Assembly: GCA_028282885.1 (NCBI GenBank)
Contig: JANQGX010000012.1
Coordinates: 340,261 to 404,260 of the forward strand
Source: SAR324 cluster bacterium
Lineage (GTDB): Bacteria > SAR324 > XYD2-FULL-50-16
Direction: 5' to 3'
Length of the DNA stretch: 64,000 nucleotides
Positions 17,648-27,461 of the stretch are shown here, one piece after another. How positions within the stretch are numbered: position 1 is the stretch's first letter; every line of letters begins with the position of its first letter. The position numbers and the translations under genes were made by a program. Below the pieces are notes generated by a model. That model worked only from the letters and a program-made list of their open reading frames with translations, did no database searches and had not been told where the DNA came from.

Positions 17648-18350
17648 CCGGATTCATTCCGTTTTAACTGATTACTTTTTGTGCGGAGCCATTGAAGCAA
17701 TCTTGGCAAACATATATGCCTTAAAAATGGAACAACCGGCTGATCTAAAATCTCGTTACGCAGGAAACCTCGAAAATTAATCGAAAGCGGTGGATCGGAA
17801 ACTGAGCCAGATTCATATTCTGAAATCTTTAAGACACATCTTGCCTTCATTGCAGAGTTTTTCCATCCAATTGTGATCAATTTACCTACCTTGGATTCTT
17901 TCCCACAGTGGCTCGTTATAATCGGACCTCACTTTGTAAAACTCTGTTTTGTTAATAGTTTCATATTGAGACAAAGCTCTGTCTCTTTAACAACTTAGCA
18001 GGGAATGTCTTGAGCCCTTTGTTAAGCCTGAAATATCGTGCCAGGCGGGGCAGGAGGTGAAGTCCGGGATCAGTGAGCAGTGGTATTCCATGGCGATTGA
18101 CTTTTTCTCGAACTCCCCACGAAAACCGGATCCGGCCTGAAGGCGTATCAGAAAAACACCGGATTACTCCACGACCTTGTTGAATCCAAATCCGATCACT
18201 ATAAGACCGGGCTGACATCGATAAACCGGCTCCATTTTACTCCGGATCAGATCGAAAGCAGCCTGCGCCGGAAGCCGTTGAACAGCTTCCACGAGATTTC
18301 TAGGAATTTCCAAACCTACTTTTTTAGGAGGCCCATTATTGATTTGTAAA
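17640..18350 (+). pseudogene. possible decayed gene (frame-switching fragments)
   Basis: This otherwise empty stretch carries three plus-strand frames that look coding in composition and join end to end with frame changes: 17640-17780 (starts GTG overlapping the upstream stop; FDRIHSVLTDYFLCGAIEAI...), a second to about 17997 (...TLDSFPQWLVIIGPHFVKL...), and later ones to 18350 (...CLEPFVKPEISCQ..., then ...LLHDLVESKSDHYKTGL...). I do not recognise the protein. It may be a degraded gene or chance open frames. Confidence 0.25.
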
Positions 18351-18541
18351 AGAATTTTTAGCTAACCGGGAAATGATCGGCTTAACAGGGGGTTCACAGG
18401 GCTGAATCTTGGCAAGAAGAATTTCGTCATAGATCTCTGATAAAAACGCATTAATCGATTTACCAAAATCGATGGGATACTATATTCTGCTATTTTTCAA
18501 CCACTTACCCCAGACCACGGAAGAAAAGGGTGTGATCCCCA
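18351..18541. other. intergenic region before the second FCD regulator
   Basis: About 190 bp, promoter region of the regulator-exporter pair. No palindromic operator stands out. Confidence 0.25.
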
Positions 18542-19213
18542 ATGAAGCAAATTGTAATCGAGCAACCAAAAACGATCAGGCAAAAAGTTTATGAATACTT
18601 GAAGGATGCTATTTTTTACGGCGAATTCAAACCGGGGGATCGCCTGGTGGAATCCGAAATCGGAAAGAGCATAGGCACATCCAGAACACCGGTACGGGAG
18701 GCGTTGCACACCCTGGAAAGAGAAAAGCTGATCTCTTCTATTCCCAGGGTCGGCTATGTCGTAAACGAGATATCCGTCAAGGATTTCGAAGAGATGTGTG
18801 AGATCCGTATGGTTCTGGAAGGATTGGCTTTGAGATGGGCTATTGAGAAACATCCCGGGAAACTGCTTATGGCTTTGAAAAAAAATATAGCCAAGGCTGA
18901 GGATCAAATCGATGCGGGAGATGTTCAGACCTTTATTGAAATCGATACGGAATTTCATGACATTATTGCTGACCTGGCCGGCAGCGATCACCTCCAGGAA
19001 CTCTCCCGGAATGTACGCCGTTACGTGGTGTATTTTCGGCTGCAGAGTATTCACCAGATCGCCAATGTCGACCTGATCATTGCCGGGCACAAATCTATTC
19101 TGGATGCGGTTGAAAGACAGGATATTGAAAGTGCACAGCTCGCCCTGAGAAACCACATCCTTCAATCCAAAGAGGATATTCAGCAGTATGAGAAGATTCA
19201 ACGAAATACATGA
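18542..19213 (+). CDS. GntR-family regulator, FCD subgroup
   Basis: 223 residues with a winged helix-turn-helix (FYGEFKPGDRLVESEIGKS, TSRTPVREALHTLE) and an FCD ligand domain containing DTEFHDIIADLAGS and GHKSILDAVE, which carry the usual metal-binding Asp/His positions. Its stop overlaps the start of the exporter gene (ATGA at 19210-19213), so regulator and transporter are translationally coupled and the regulator probably controls export of the same metabolite. Confidence 0.88.
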   Translation: MKQIVIEQPKTIRQKVYEYLKDAIFYGEFKPGDRLVESEIGKSIGTSRTPVREALHTLEREKLISSIPRVGYVVNEISVKDFEEMCEIRMVLEGLALRWAIEKHPGKLLMALKKNIAKAEDQIDAGDVQTFIEIDTEFHDIIADLAGSDHLQELSRNVRRYVVYFRLQSIHQIANVDLIIAGHKSILDAVERQDIESAQLALRNHILQSKEDIQQYEKIQRNT

Positions 19214-20115
19214 AGCATTACTCAAACGGTAAAGATCGAATGCACTACCTTCTATTTGTCATTCTTGCCCTGGCCTGGGGCAGCGGGTTTTACCTGATGA
19301 AGCTGGCCGGATTTGCTTTCGGCCCCTTTACTATCGCTGCAACCAGCACCCTTGGTGGATCGGTCTTTCTCTGGCTCTTCTGGCTTGTCAATCGTGTCCG
19401 GTGGAAAGTTAGGAAACGCCATCTTGTACCATTGGTGATAGTTGCTGTCTTCGCCTTCATCTATCCCTATGTGGCACAGCCTTTTCTGGTCGGTTTGATC
19501 GGGCACGGCTTTATCGGCATGATGGTTTCGCTGGTGCCGGTGCTGACTATCCTGGCCTCCATCCCTTTATTGGGACTCTTTCCCAGCAAGGTTCAACTCT
19601 TTGGCGTACTGATGGGCATGATGGGCATCGTGCTGATGTTTGTGGACGGTCTCGACCGCAACGCCGAACCCCTTTACCTGGTGATGGCCGTTTCCGTTCC
19701 TGTCTGCTATGCCTTTACCAATACCCTGATCAGAAAAAAACTCCGTGATATTCCGCCCATCGTTTTGGCAGCCATCTTTATGACTGCGGCTACAATTGTG
19801 TTGACGCCCGTCTCCCTGGCTCTGGAAGAGGTCAGGATCGATGAACGGTTTGTAACAGCCGTTGTTGCTACGATTCTTCTCTCAATTTTTGCCAGGGGTC
19901 TCGGCATGCTGCTCTTCTACCGGTTGATTCAGACCAAAGGCCCCCTCTTCGCAGGGCTGGTAACCTATGTAATTCCTGTGGAAGCCCTGATGTGGAGCTG
20001 GTATGACGATGAACGTATCACCGTCATGCAGATGTTGGCGATTACGGTCGTGCTGTTAATGGTGGGCGTCGTCCAGCGCGATATTATCCGCAAAGATGGC
20101 GGGAGTGGGTCGTGA
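19210..20115 (+). CDS. DMT-superfamily (EamA) metabolite exporter
   Basis: 301 residues with about ten hydrophobic segments in two EamA repeats; the first begins LLFVILALAWGSGFYLMKLA and the second covers YLVMAVSVPVCYAFTNTLIRKKL onward. RhaT/YdcZ-like members export amino acids or other small metabolites. The ATG at 19210 overlaps the regulator's stop; an internal ATG at 19240 would remove only a short charged lead. Substrate unknown. Confidence 0.88.
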   Translation: MKHYSNGKDRMHYLLFVILALAWGSGFYLMKLAGFAFGPFTIAATSTLGGSVFLWLFWLVNRVRWKVRKRHLVPLVIVAVFAFIYPYVAQPFLVGLIGHGFIGMMVSLVPVLTILASIPLLGLFPSKVQLFGVLMGMMGIVLMFVDGLDRNAEPLYLVMAVSVPVCYAFTNTLIRKKLRDIPPIVLAAIFMTAATIVLTPVSLALEEVRIDERFVTAVVATILLSIFARGLGMLLFYRLIQTKGPLFAGLVTYVIPVEALMWSWYDDERITVMQMLAITVVLLMVGVVQRDIIRKDGGSGS

Positions 20116-20172
20116 AGACGGCCCGAAGGTGGCAGCCTGTCTTTAAATCCGACGGTTCCCAAAAGCGGGCTA

Positions 20173-21108
20173 CTACTTCCTTGTGGCAAGTTCAAGAAAA
20201 GCCTTGTTGAAATCATCATAGTCTATTCCAGGACCCAGGGCGATCAACTCCGTGGGAGTTTGGCTGATCTCGACAGGTTTCAGAGTGGTCTGGCCCGGGG
20301 AAACCTGGACGGCGACCATGTTACCATCATCCAGATTGACATACCCCTTGATTCGATAGGCTTTTTCCGCAAATCGCTGCAAAAAATCCCGCAGGTTTTG
20401 TTCGGACAGGGTTTTTGTCGATCTGACAACAGCCGATCCCAGATTAGGGGGAGGAGCGGTATCAAAGGTGGCGAAGGGAATGGGAAACTGATCCGAACGG
20501 GGTTGTGCACTGGCAAAAGAGGATAATTCTCCCATGCCCACATCACAATAGCGGGTTCTTTCGATCCCTGCGTCAGGGGAAATGGTGCGGATATGTGCTT
20601 CCACCCCGGCAATCTCATCCGGATCCGAGAGATCCGTTTTATTGAGCAATACGGTGTCAGCAATTCGAACCTGATGGGCAATTCGGGTGACCCGGGATAC
20701 CAGCTTCTGAAAGGAGCTGGTGTCTACCACACACCAGATGTGGGAGAGATAGATCCTTGACGTTAACTCCCTGGCCATCAGGAACTGGCCGATGGCAATA
20801 GGATCGGCCAGACCGGTGGCCTCAAGAATAACAGCATCAGGATTGCAGGTGTCGATAAGGTCCACCAGCGAGCTTTTAAAATCGGAAAGCAGACAGACGC
20901 AGAACACCGATCCCCTGTTGATCTCAAGGATTTCAAACTTTTTTCCGATTTCCCGCAGTTCACGACCATCCACATTGGCTTCGGCGAACTCATTCTGGAT
21001 GACTGCCAGCCGGAAATCATCCGCGTAAGATTCCAGAAATCGCTTCAGCAGGGTTGTTTTACCACTACCCAGAAAACCGGTAACCAGGAAAAAAGGGATG
21101 GGTGTCAT
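20173..21108 (-). CDS. CobW-type G3E P-loop GTPase
   Basis: 311 residues. Walker A GFLGSGKTTLLKRFLE at residues 10-25, Asp/Glu switch region (VILEATGLADP), and NKTD guanine motif (LLNKTDLSD). The metal motif typical of the family (CxCC) appears as FCVCLL, so the last Cys is replaced. C-terminal CobW_C domain (RIKGYVNL). G3E GTPases load metals or B12 onto client enzymes. The ATG overlaps the stop of the upstream methyltransferase-like gene (ATGA, 21105-21108), with GGAG ahead of it: strong coupling, implying that enzyme is the client. Confidence 0.88.
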   Translation of the reverse strand: MTPIPFFLVTGFLGSGKTTLLKRFLESYADDFRLAVIQNEFAEANVDGRELREIGKKFEILEINRGSVFCVCLLSDFKSSLVDLIDTCNPDAVILEATGLADPIAIGQFLMARELTSRIYLSHIWCVVDTSSFQKLVSRVTRIAHQVRIADTVLLNKTDLSDPDEIAGVEAHIRTISPDAGIERTRYCDVGMGELSSFASAQPRSDQFPIPFATFDTAPPPNLGSAVVRSTKTLSEQNLRDFLQRFAEKAYRIKGYVNLDDGNMVAVQVSPGQTTLKPVEISQTPTELIALGPGIDYDDFNKAFLELATRK

Positions 21109-22730
21109 TGCAACTCCTTGATCCACTCCTTGACTGCTGTTATAGATGGGAGGCTGCCCTCGGATTTTACCCTGTATGTCGCCATTACCATGGCCGGTGT
21201 TGCGGTGATGCCGTAAGCCAGCATCTCTTTTTCATCAGTTATGTTTTCAATACTGACGCTGTTGGCTCCCAGTTCTTCAAACGCCTGTTCCACAACGGGT
21301 CTGACCTGATTGCATTCAGCCTCATCCCTGCCAAAAATCAAAAGGCTTCCCTTTTTGGATTTGATTTTATAGCTGAGTTTCTCCAGGATACGTTTCTGAA
21401 TAGCGACAATCAGCTCTTCCCTGGGAGGAATCCTGGAGACAAAGGTGATCTTTCCGTCGATACAGATGGTTGGGATGTTCTTGACCATCAGGGAGGTCAT
21501 GAATTTCAAGGAATCCCTGTACTTGATCTTGTGTTCCCGCCACTCCACGATATTTTCAAATCTTGGCGTTACCTTTTTTACCGATTCCACCATATACTGA
21601 CAGGGAGCGCAAGATTCGGAATCCAGGGTGATGATATCCACAATCACCTTATCCATTTTGCCATAGTCGCTCATATCCAGCATTTCATCGCTCTTTTTAC
21701 CGTCCTGTAGCGCCCTGGCGACTTCCTGCTGGTAAGGATCATGGATAAAGTCGGCAATGGCCTGTAGATTCTCTTTTGGTGTAGCGTAAGGCAAGTCACA
21801 ACCGGGGGCGAGGATGAAACCTTTTGCACCACCCGTGTTGATGCAATCCCGTGAATTGAGCAGGGCATCGTTTGTATCCCCCAGCAGCAACACGATGGTT
21901 AACTGCAGGTTACCACCAAAACTGATCTTCTGTTTCAAACAGATGTCCCTGACGAAATCGAGCGGTATATTCTCATCGATCGATACATTGTCCGGTTTGC
22001 ATTCACACATGGCTTCTATATTCTGCTGGGCATGACCGCAGACAAAGAACGAGCTCAGGGTATCCCTTTCCTTGACAAAAGAAAACACCTCTTTCATGGG
22101 ACCGGATATGAACTGCCTGAAGTGCTTGGGGCCAATCTGACTGGTCATGGGATCCACAACGGCAATGATGTCGCAACCGGCATCAATATAATAACCGGAT
22201 ACTGCTTCACAAACCTTCCGGCAGAACCTGATCAACTGATGGACCTCCTCCTCATCCGTATACATCTTCATGAAGATATCCGAACCATAAAGATGAAGCG
22301 CCAGGGTGAAAGGTCCGGTGACCAGACCGTAGAGGGCCAGATCAGGATATTTGCGACGGAGTTCGCGGGTTGTTTCTAACACCAGCGGCAAACGACCTTC
22401 ATCCTGTTGGGGAATTCGTAACTCCGACAGCTCTTTGCCGTTGGCGAGCGGATGGCTGCTGACCGCAGGTGGATTGGAATCCGCCCACAACAGTTCACAG
22501 CCCAAAATCTCGGCCTCAAGCTGCAAATCAAAGGCAACCGGTAAACCGTCGGGTCGGTAAAGTCGGATTGATTCCTCCAACCCCTTTAACATTAACTCAC
22601 CTGACTTGAGATATTCCGTTGCAGTAACCCCGATCAGTGACCCGCCATGACAACCAACAAAAGGAACCCAGGGCGTGCGGGGAACCTCTTCCAAAGCGAA
22701 TGATGCTTTGATCAACTCCTTGCCGTTCAT
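21105..22730 (-). CDS. URO-D/MtaA-type methyltransferase homologue fused to two thioredoxin-like domains
   Basis: 541 residues. Residues 1 to about 345 are a uroporphyrinogen-decarboxylase-fold protein of the MtaA/CmuA type (PWVPFVGCHGG start, DGLPVAFDLQLEAEILG, GLVTGPFTLALHLYG, FFVCGHAQQNIEAM, LAPGCDLPYATPKENL). Residues about 355-450 form a thioredoxin-like domain with a CAPC motif and IPTICIDGK; about 455-541 a second thioredoxin-like domain that keeps a single Cys (DEAECNQVRP) and TATPAMVMATYRVKSEG. MtaA-type enzymes move methyl groups from corrinoid proteins to thiols using a thiol-bound zinc. No corrinoid protein gene is adjacent. The double fusion suggests a protein- or dithiol-linked acceptor; this is inference. 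Confidence 0.82.
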   Translation of the reverse strand: MNGKELIKASFALEEVPRTPWVPFVGCHGGSLIGVTATEYLKSGELMLKGLEESIRLYRPDGLPVAFDLQLEAEILGCELLWADSNPPAVSSHPLANGKELSELRIPQQDEGRLPLVLETTRELRRKYPDLALYGLVTGPFTLALHLYGSDIFMKMYTDEEEVHQLIRFCRKVCEAVSGYYIDAGCDIIAVVDPMTSQIGPKHFRQFISGPMKEVFSFVKERDTLSSFFVCGHAQQNIEAMCECKPDNVSIDENIPLDFVRDICLKQKISFGGNLQLTIVLLLGDTNDALLNSRDCINTGGAKGFILAPGCDLPYATPKENLQAIADFIHDPYQQEVARALQDGKKSDEMLDMSDYGKMDKVIVDIITLDSESCAPCQYMVESVKKVTPRFENIVEWREHKIKYRDSLKFMTSLMVKNIPTICIDGKITFVSRIPPREELIVAIQKRILEKLSYKIKSKKGSLLIFGRDEAECNQVRPVVEQAFEELGANSVSIENITDEKEMLAYGITATPAMVMATYRVKSEGSLPSITAVKEWIKELQ

Positions 22731-22906
22731 CAGATTCTCCTTTAAATGAATTCATATTCATCATGTATAATCCACATAACTCTATATAAATGAACTCATC
22801 ATTAAGATCAAGCAGAATTGTTGGATAATAATTGAATATTAATTCACTATGCACCAAATGACAGATTAATGAAAGGACACAAAACCCGTTTTCTGCCACC
22901 CAATGG

Positions 22907-23446
22907 TTAAAAGCTGGAACCGGGTTGCTTGAGGAATTCAATCTCTTCAGCGGTGGAGGTTCTGCCCAGGATCTCATTGCGGTGGGGATAACGACCGAAT
23001 CGTTCAATAATCTTTCTGTGTTTGATCTCATATTCCAGGGAACCTTCGGCGCCTATCCTGCGAAACAGGTCTTCAGCCACCTTGTGAACCTCAAGGGATT
23101 CGCTGTGCATAAAAGGCATGAGCAGAAAGCTCTTTTCGGTTGTGGGGAGATCGTCCAGGGCACCATTGGCCACGGCTTCCTGGGAAAGAGCCAGTGCCAG
23201 TGGATCGGAGGCAAAGGATTCGGGTTTTCCGCGAAACATGTTTCTGGAGAACTGGTCCAGAATGATAATTTCGGCGAGCCTGCCAAGGGGCCATTTCCTC
23301 CAGCCAAACAGTTCGCAGCGATTGGCCTTCCCATGTATCCCAAGGAAGCGTTCACGGATCAGGTTATCGAAATCTTCGTCTTTCACCCACCATTTGGCGG
23401 AATCAATTTCTTCAAACCAGAATTGCAGAATTTCCTTGGATTCCAT
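22907..23446 (-). CDS. DUF924 family protein
   Basis: 179 residues, starting at ATG 23446 with GGAGG six bases upstream; longer frame to 23515 overlaps the VOC gene and lacks that site. Family hallmarks: ILQFWFEEIDSAKWW, LAEIIILDQFSRNMFRG, and LLMPFMHSESLEVH. TPR-like all-helical fold, cytoplasmic; biochemical role not established. It lies 40 bp after the VOC-family gene on the same strand and may be cotranscribed. Confidence 0.88.
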   Translation of the reverse strand: MESKEILQFWFEEIDSAKWWVKDEDFDNLIRERFLGIHGKANRCELFGWRKWPLGRLAEIIILDQFSRNMFRGKPESFASDPLALALSQEAVANGALDDLPTTEKSFLLMPFMHSESLEVHKVAEDLFRRIGAEGSLEYEIKHRKIIERFGRYPHRNEILGRTSTAEEIEFLKQPGSSF

Positions 23447-23486
23447 GTTGTCCTCCGTTGCATAAAGGGTGGTGTATCGATTCAGT

Positions 23487-24071
23487 TCAAATGAAGTACT
23501 CTTTTCCCTCTCCATCGATAATCAGGCGGTCCAGGTCATCAACGGGAGGTCTGTTTTCGGCTCTCCTGAGGTTGGGGCTTTCATCATCCGATTTCGATAT
23601 GGGGATGCGTTTCAGCACGGGATGGGAATAGAGGTCGGAGTTGCGGACCGGGCAATTGAATTCCAGCGCAATTCGATTTGGATCAAAGGTGTAGATGGAA
23701 TAGATGAAGCCATGATCGATCACATCCGTGACCGGAATGTTCGCTTCCACCAGTTCGTCCTGCAATCCGAAAAGGTCATTTTGTGAGGAAAGCCCGAAGG
23801 CGAGGTGGTCGAAGCCGAAAGTCCCCGTGACTTCCTGTCCGTGTCTTTTATAGGGGGGATTCTTGACATTTTTCCATTCGAAAAAGGAGATCATGAACTG
23901 GTTGGAGAGGGCGAAAAAAAACTGGCTGGTCGTCCCCATATCGTAACTGAGGACAAGTTTGAATCCCAGCAGATCGCACCAGAAGCGAATGGTTTTTTTT
24001 ATGTCGGGTGTCGCAAAAGCGGGATGATGTGTCCCCTGAATATTGAATGGGTTGTGGTTTTTTGATGTCAT
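23487..24071 (-). CDS. VOC (glyoxalase/dioxygenase) family protein
   Basis: 194 residues with two beta-alpha-beta-beta-beta modules: THHPAFATPDIKKTIRFWCDLLG with a metal-His candidate (HHPAF), then FDHLAFGLSS with a second His and a terminal Glu in RIALEFNCPV. That His/His/Glu set is usual for vicinal-oxygen-chelate metalloenzymes such as lyases and extradiol dioxygenases. The C-terminal 50 residues are an extension not needed for the fold. Substrate unknown. Confidence 0.82.
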   Translation of the reverse strand: MTSKNHNPFNIQGTHHPAFATPDIKKTIRFWCDLLGFKLVLSYDMGTTSQFFFALSNQFMISFFEWKNVKNPPYKRHGQEVTGTFGFDHLAFGLSSQNDLFGLQDELVEANIPVTDVIDHGFIYSIYTFDPNRIALEFNCPVRNSDLYSHPVLKRIPISKSDDESPNLRRAENRPPVDDLDRLIIDGEGKEYFI

Positions 24072-24389
24072 TCTAAACTTTTCCCGGGGTGAATGGATTA
24101 AAACCGCTGAAGGTCTGCCTGGATCTTATTATCGCATCTGGAGATTATCAGGGCAAGTAAGTGATTTTTTCCGGGATTCGGTAAAATGAAGGGGAATCGG
24201 GGTTTGGTTATTTGTGAAGTATTTTCAGGAGATCACATATATCGGGGAAAAGCGGTTGATATCTTTTCTGAATACGGCATAATAAATCGAACACTTATGT
24301 TCCTCCTGTCGTGTTTGACCTTTGGTCAGACTGTCCGGTAGTCGGGAATAAATGTTGTTACTATTATAAAAATATCCGGGGTTAATGTA
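24072..24389. promoter_or_regulatory. upstream region of chemoreceptor with TGACC-TTT-GGTCA palindrome
   Basis: 318 bp between divergent genes. A perfect 5-3-5 palindrome TGACC TTT GGTCA lies at 24316-24328, about 60 bp before the chemoreceptor ATG. It could be an operator; no regulator can be assigned. Nothing else recognised. Confidence 0.3.
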
Positions 24390-26987
24390 ATGAAACTGAG
24401 AACAAAATTCATCCTTCCGGTCGTTATATGTCTGATATTGGTTGTAGTGATTGGCGGTCTCTTCTCAAGCAGCATGGTGGATAAACTGGTGGAGCATCAG
24501 CTTGGAGTCGCGGAGAAAAACATCAACAAGCTGATCGAGCAGAGAGCGGATTATTACGCCGAGAACATCTATTTTAACATTAAGAATTTTGGCGGATACG
24601 CGGTGAGCGAGGCTTCATTGTTTACCGCCCAGCCGGAGATCATCAAAGCATACGAAAAGGCGTTGTCCGGAAACATAGATGATGAAACGGATCCGGATGT
24701 TCAGGCTGCCAGGGAACAGCTCAGGGCATTTATCCAACCGGTAATGAAAAAGCATGAGGAAGACACAGGTGTCACTTCGGTCTACCTGCATTATCATCTA
24801 CCCAACGGCAGAAGTTTTGTCCGAACCTGGAGAGATGGCTGGCAGGTGATGCGGGATGGCGAAAAGGTGGATATTTCCGATGACCTGAGCGCTTTCAGGA
24901 GAACCGTAGTGGATATTAATCGTAACACGCGGAAGCCCCTGCATGGTATTGAGATCGGTTCCAACGGCTTTATGCTCAGGGGGCTGACTCCCATCAGGAA
25001 TGATAAGGGAGAGCACCTGGGATCCAACGAGGTGATGTTCTCATTTGATGTGGTGCTGGCGGCTCTGTCCAGTAACCAGAGCAATCTCTTTTCCGTCTAT
25101 ATGGACTCGACCTATCTGAATATTGCAACCAATTTGAAAGATGAAAAAAAGTATCCTGTTCTGGACGGGCAGTTTGTATTGACCTCTTCTACGAATACGG
25201 CGATCATCTCACCCATGATAACCAGCGAACTTTTAAACAAAGGGCGTTATGACCGGTTTTCCGAGAAAGTGGGATCTTACTATCTAACCGCATTACCGAT
25301 CTTTGATTATTCCGAAATGCCGGTGGGGGTGATCGTGCTTGCCCAGGATATGAAGGATAATCTGGCAACCCTGAAAACCGCCAGGGAAACCGGGGCGCAA
25401 ACCAAATTCATGCTGCTGATGGTCTCGGGGGCCATTGTCGTGATTACCTTTCTGGTCATCTTTATCATGTTGGCAATCATGCTGCGGAGATTCGTTTTGA
25501 AGCCTCTGGATGCGTGTGTGGCATTTGCCGAAAAGGTATCCCATGGTGATTTCACGACGCAGTTAAAGGTCAAAAGCAGGGATGAAATCGGGTTTCTGGT
25601 TGGGGCCTTTAACCAGATTGTGGGTGCGTTTAATGAGATTTTCTCTAAAATTTCCAAAAATATCATCCAATTATCGTCCACATCTAACGAACTGACCACC
25701 ATTTCCCAACAGGTTCTGCAGACCGCAGAACGAACATCGGACAGCACCCATTCCGTTGCCAGTGCTACCGAACAGATGAGCGTTAATATGAATACTGTTG
25801 CATCGGCAGGGGAAGAGGCGTCAGCCAATATCTTTTCACTGAGCAATGCGGCTTCCGAAATGAACAATACGGTTTCCAAGATTGCCGAGAACACCAAGAG
25901 GGCGAGTTCTATTACGGAAAGCGCGGTTTCCCTGGTTCACAGTTCATCACAGAAGGTGGATGCCCTGGGAAGCGCTGTACAGGAGATCGGCCAGGTCACC
26001 GAGGAGATCTCGGCCATTTCGGAGAAAACGGATCTTTTGGCTTTGAATGCCACTATTGAGGCTGCCAGAGCGGGGGCTGCCGGGAAAGGATTTGCCGTTG
26101 TGGCCAATGAGGTGAAAACCCTGGCCAATCGAACGGCCAACTCCACCGGAGAGATTCAAAGAATCATTCGGGATATCAAGAGGTCGGCAGAGATAACCGT
26201 CAACGAGATCAAACAGATTACGGAAGTGATAACCGAGATCAACGAGATCGTTGTGAATATCGCCCATTCCGTCGATGAGCAGTCATTAACAACCGGGGAG
26301 ATCGCCGAGAATGTCAACCAGGCCGCCCAGGGAATTGACGAGGTTGCCAAAAACGTCGCTCAAAGCTCCACTGCGGCTTCAGAAATCGCAGAAGACATCA
26401 ATGGCGTCAATCGGTCAACCACGGATTTCTCCAACAGCAGTTCCCAGATCAACGTCAATGCCGAGGATCTGGCGACGATTGCCGAGAATCTAAAGGAGAT
26501 GCTGGCCGGATTCAAAACCTCGGGTGAGGGAATGGTTGAGATTACCGATGATAGTGACGGAGATATCGGTGATGACAGGGACCAGATATTGATCGAGTGG
26601 GATGATTCGCTGCTGGTGGATATCCCCCTTATCGACGGGCAGCATCAAAAACTGGTTGAGATGATCAATCAATTGCACAGCGCGATGAGAAGCGGTAAGA
26701 GTCGTGCTGCACTTGGAGAGACCCTGGCGGGTTTGATCGAGTATACGGGAAGCCACTTTCAAACCGAAGAAGAGCTGATGAGTGGGCACGGCTATCCGGA
26801 TTATGACAGCCATAAGGCGGTTCACGAAAAACTGGTGGCGAATGTAATGGATTACAAGGATCGATTTGAAAAGGATGAAGCCTTTATCGCCATGGACCTG
26901 ATGGAATTTCTCAAGGATTGGCTGATCAACCACATCAAAGGAACGGATAAGAAATATGCACCATTTCTGAAGGACAAGGTTGTCTGA
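24390..26987 (+). CDS. methyl-accepting chemotaxis protein with C-terminal haemerythrin domain
   Basis: 865 residues: TM1 about 8-28; periplasmic double-Cache-like sensor about 35-330; TM2 about 342-365; HAMP about 366-420; MCP signalling domain about 440-690 with the hairpin tip [36 protein letters not shown]; a short linker; and a haemerythrin domain about 735-862 ([41 protein letters not shown] carry the di-iron His/Glu/Asp ligands). The layout resembles DcrH of Desulfovibrio, an oxygen-sensing chemoreceptor. Likely role: steering cells away from oxygen. The Cache domain suggests a second, external ligand. Confidence 0.93.
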   Translation: MKLRTKFILPVVICLILVVVIGGLFSSSMVDKLVEHQLGVAEKNINKLIEQRADYYAENIYFNIKNFGGYAVSEASLFTAQPEIIKAYEKALSGNIDDETDPDVQAAREQLRAFIQPVMKKHEEDTGVTSVYLHYHLPNGRSFVRTWRDGWQVMRDGEKVDISDDLSAFRRTVVDINRNTRKPLHGIEIGSNGFMLRGLTPIRNDKGEHLGSNEVMFSFDVVLAALSSNQSNLFSVYMDSTYLNIATNLKDEKKYPVLDGQFVLTSSTNTAIISPMITSELLNKGRYDRFSEKVGSYYLTALPIFDYSEMPVGVIVLAQDMKDNLATLKTARETGAQTKFMLLMVSGAIVVITFLVIFIMLAIMLRRFVLKPLDACVAFAEKVSHGDFTTQLKVKSRDEIGFLVGAFNQIVGAFNEIFSKISKNIIQLSSTSNELTTISQQVLQTAERTSDSTHSVASATEQMSVNMNTVASAGEEASANIFSLSNAASEMNNTVSKIAENTKRASSITESAVSLVHSSSQKVDALGSAVQEIGQVTEEISAISEKTDLLALNATIEAARAGAAGKGFAVVANEVKTLANRTANSTGEIQRIIRDIKRSAEITVNEIKQITEVITEINEIVVNIAHSVDEQSLTTGEIAENVNQAAQGIDEVAKNVAQSSTAASEIAEDINGVNRSTTDFSNSSSQINVNAEDLATIAENLKEMLAGFKTSGEGMVEITDDSDGDIGDDRDQILIEWDDSLLVDIPLIDGQHQKLVEMINQLHSAMRSGKSRAALGETLAGLIEYTGSHFQTEEELMSGHGYPDYDSHKAVHEKLVANVMDYKDRFEKDEAFIAMDLMEFLKDWLINHIKGTDKKYAPFLKDKVV

Positions 26988-27009
26988 ATTGACCAAGCGG
27001 AGAGATTAA

Positions 27010-27381
27010 ATGGCAGGCAGGCGGAGAGGTCTTCTGATTGTTTCCCACGGCAGTCGTCTCGGAAAAGCCAATGAAGAGATGTTTGCCCTGGCCGATGCCA
27101 TCAGGCGCAGGGTAAAGCTTCGTTTTGAAATGGTGGAAAGTGCTTTTCTGGAATTCGGAAAGCCAACGGTGGAGGAGCAGATTGAAAAACTTGCCAACCT
27201 GGGGGTTGGAGAAATCACAGTCTTTCCTCTTTTCCTGGCCGGGGGCAGACACGTTACCATGGATCTTCCCAGGATTTTGCGTGAGGTTTCGTCGCGTCAT
27301 CCGGACATCAGGATAAATCAGACAATCCACCTAGGCGCTATTGATGGGTTGAAGGATCTTATCGTACAAGAGATCGGATAG
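27010..27381 (+). CDS. cbiX: small CbiX-type sirohydrochlorin cobaltochelatase-like protein
   Basis: 123 residues, the size of the short CbiX(S) chelatase, which works as a dimer. N-terminal LLIVSHGSRLGKANEEM holds the first metal/catalytic His; LAGGRHVTMDLPRIL holds the second. Such enzymes insert cobalt (or iron) into sirohydrochlorin on the way to B12, sirohaem or haem d1/haem by the siro route, all relevant to sulfate reducers. It follows the chemoreceptor after 22 bp, but that linkage is probably not functional. Confidence 0.8.
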   Translation: MAGRRRGLLIVSHGSRLGKANEEMFALADAIRRRVKLRFEMVESAFLEFGKPTVEEQIEKLANLGVGEITVFPLFLAGGRHVTMDLPRILREVSSRHPDIRINQTIHLGAIDGLKDLIVQEIG

Positions 27382-27461
27382 GTTTTATGTACACTGTCAA
27401 CAATGCAATCGAATGAGATATGAAAAATTAGCAGGTTAACAGGTCATTTTAAGGAGCTCGA

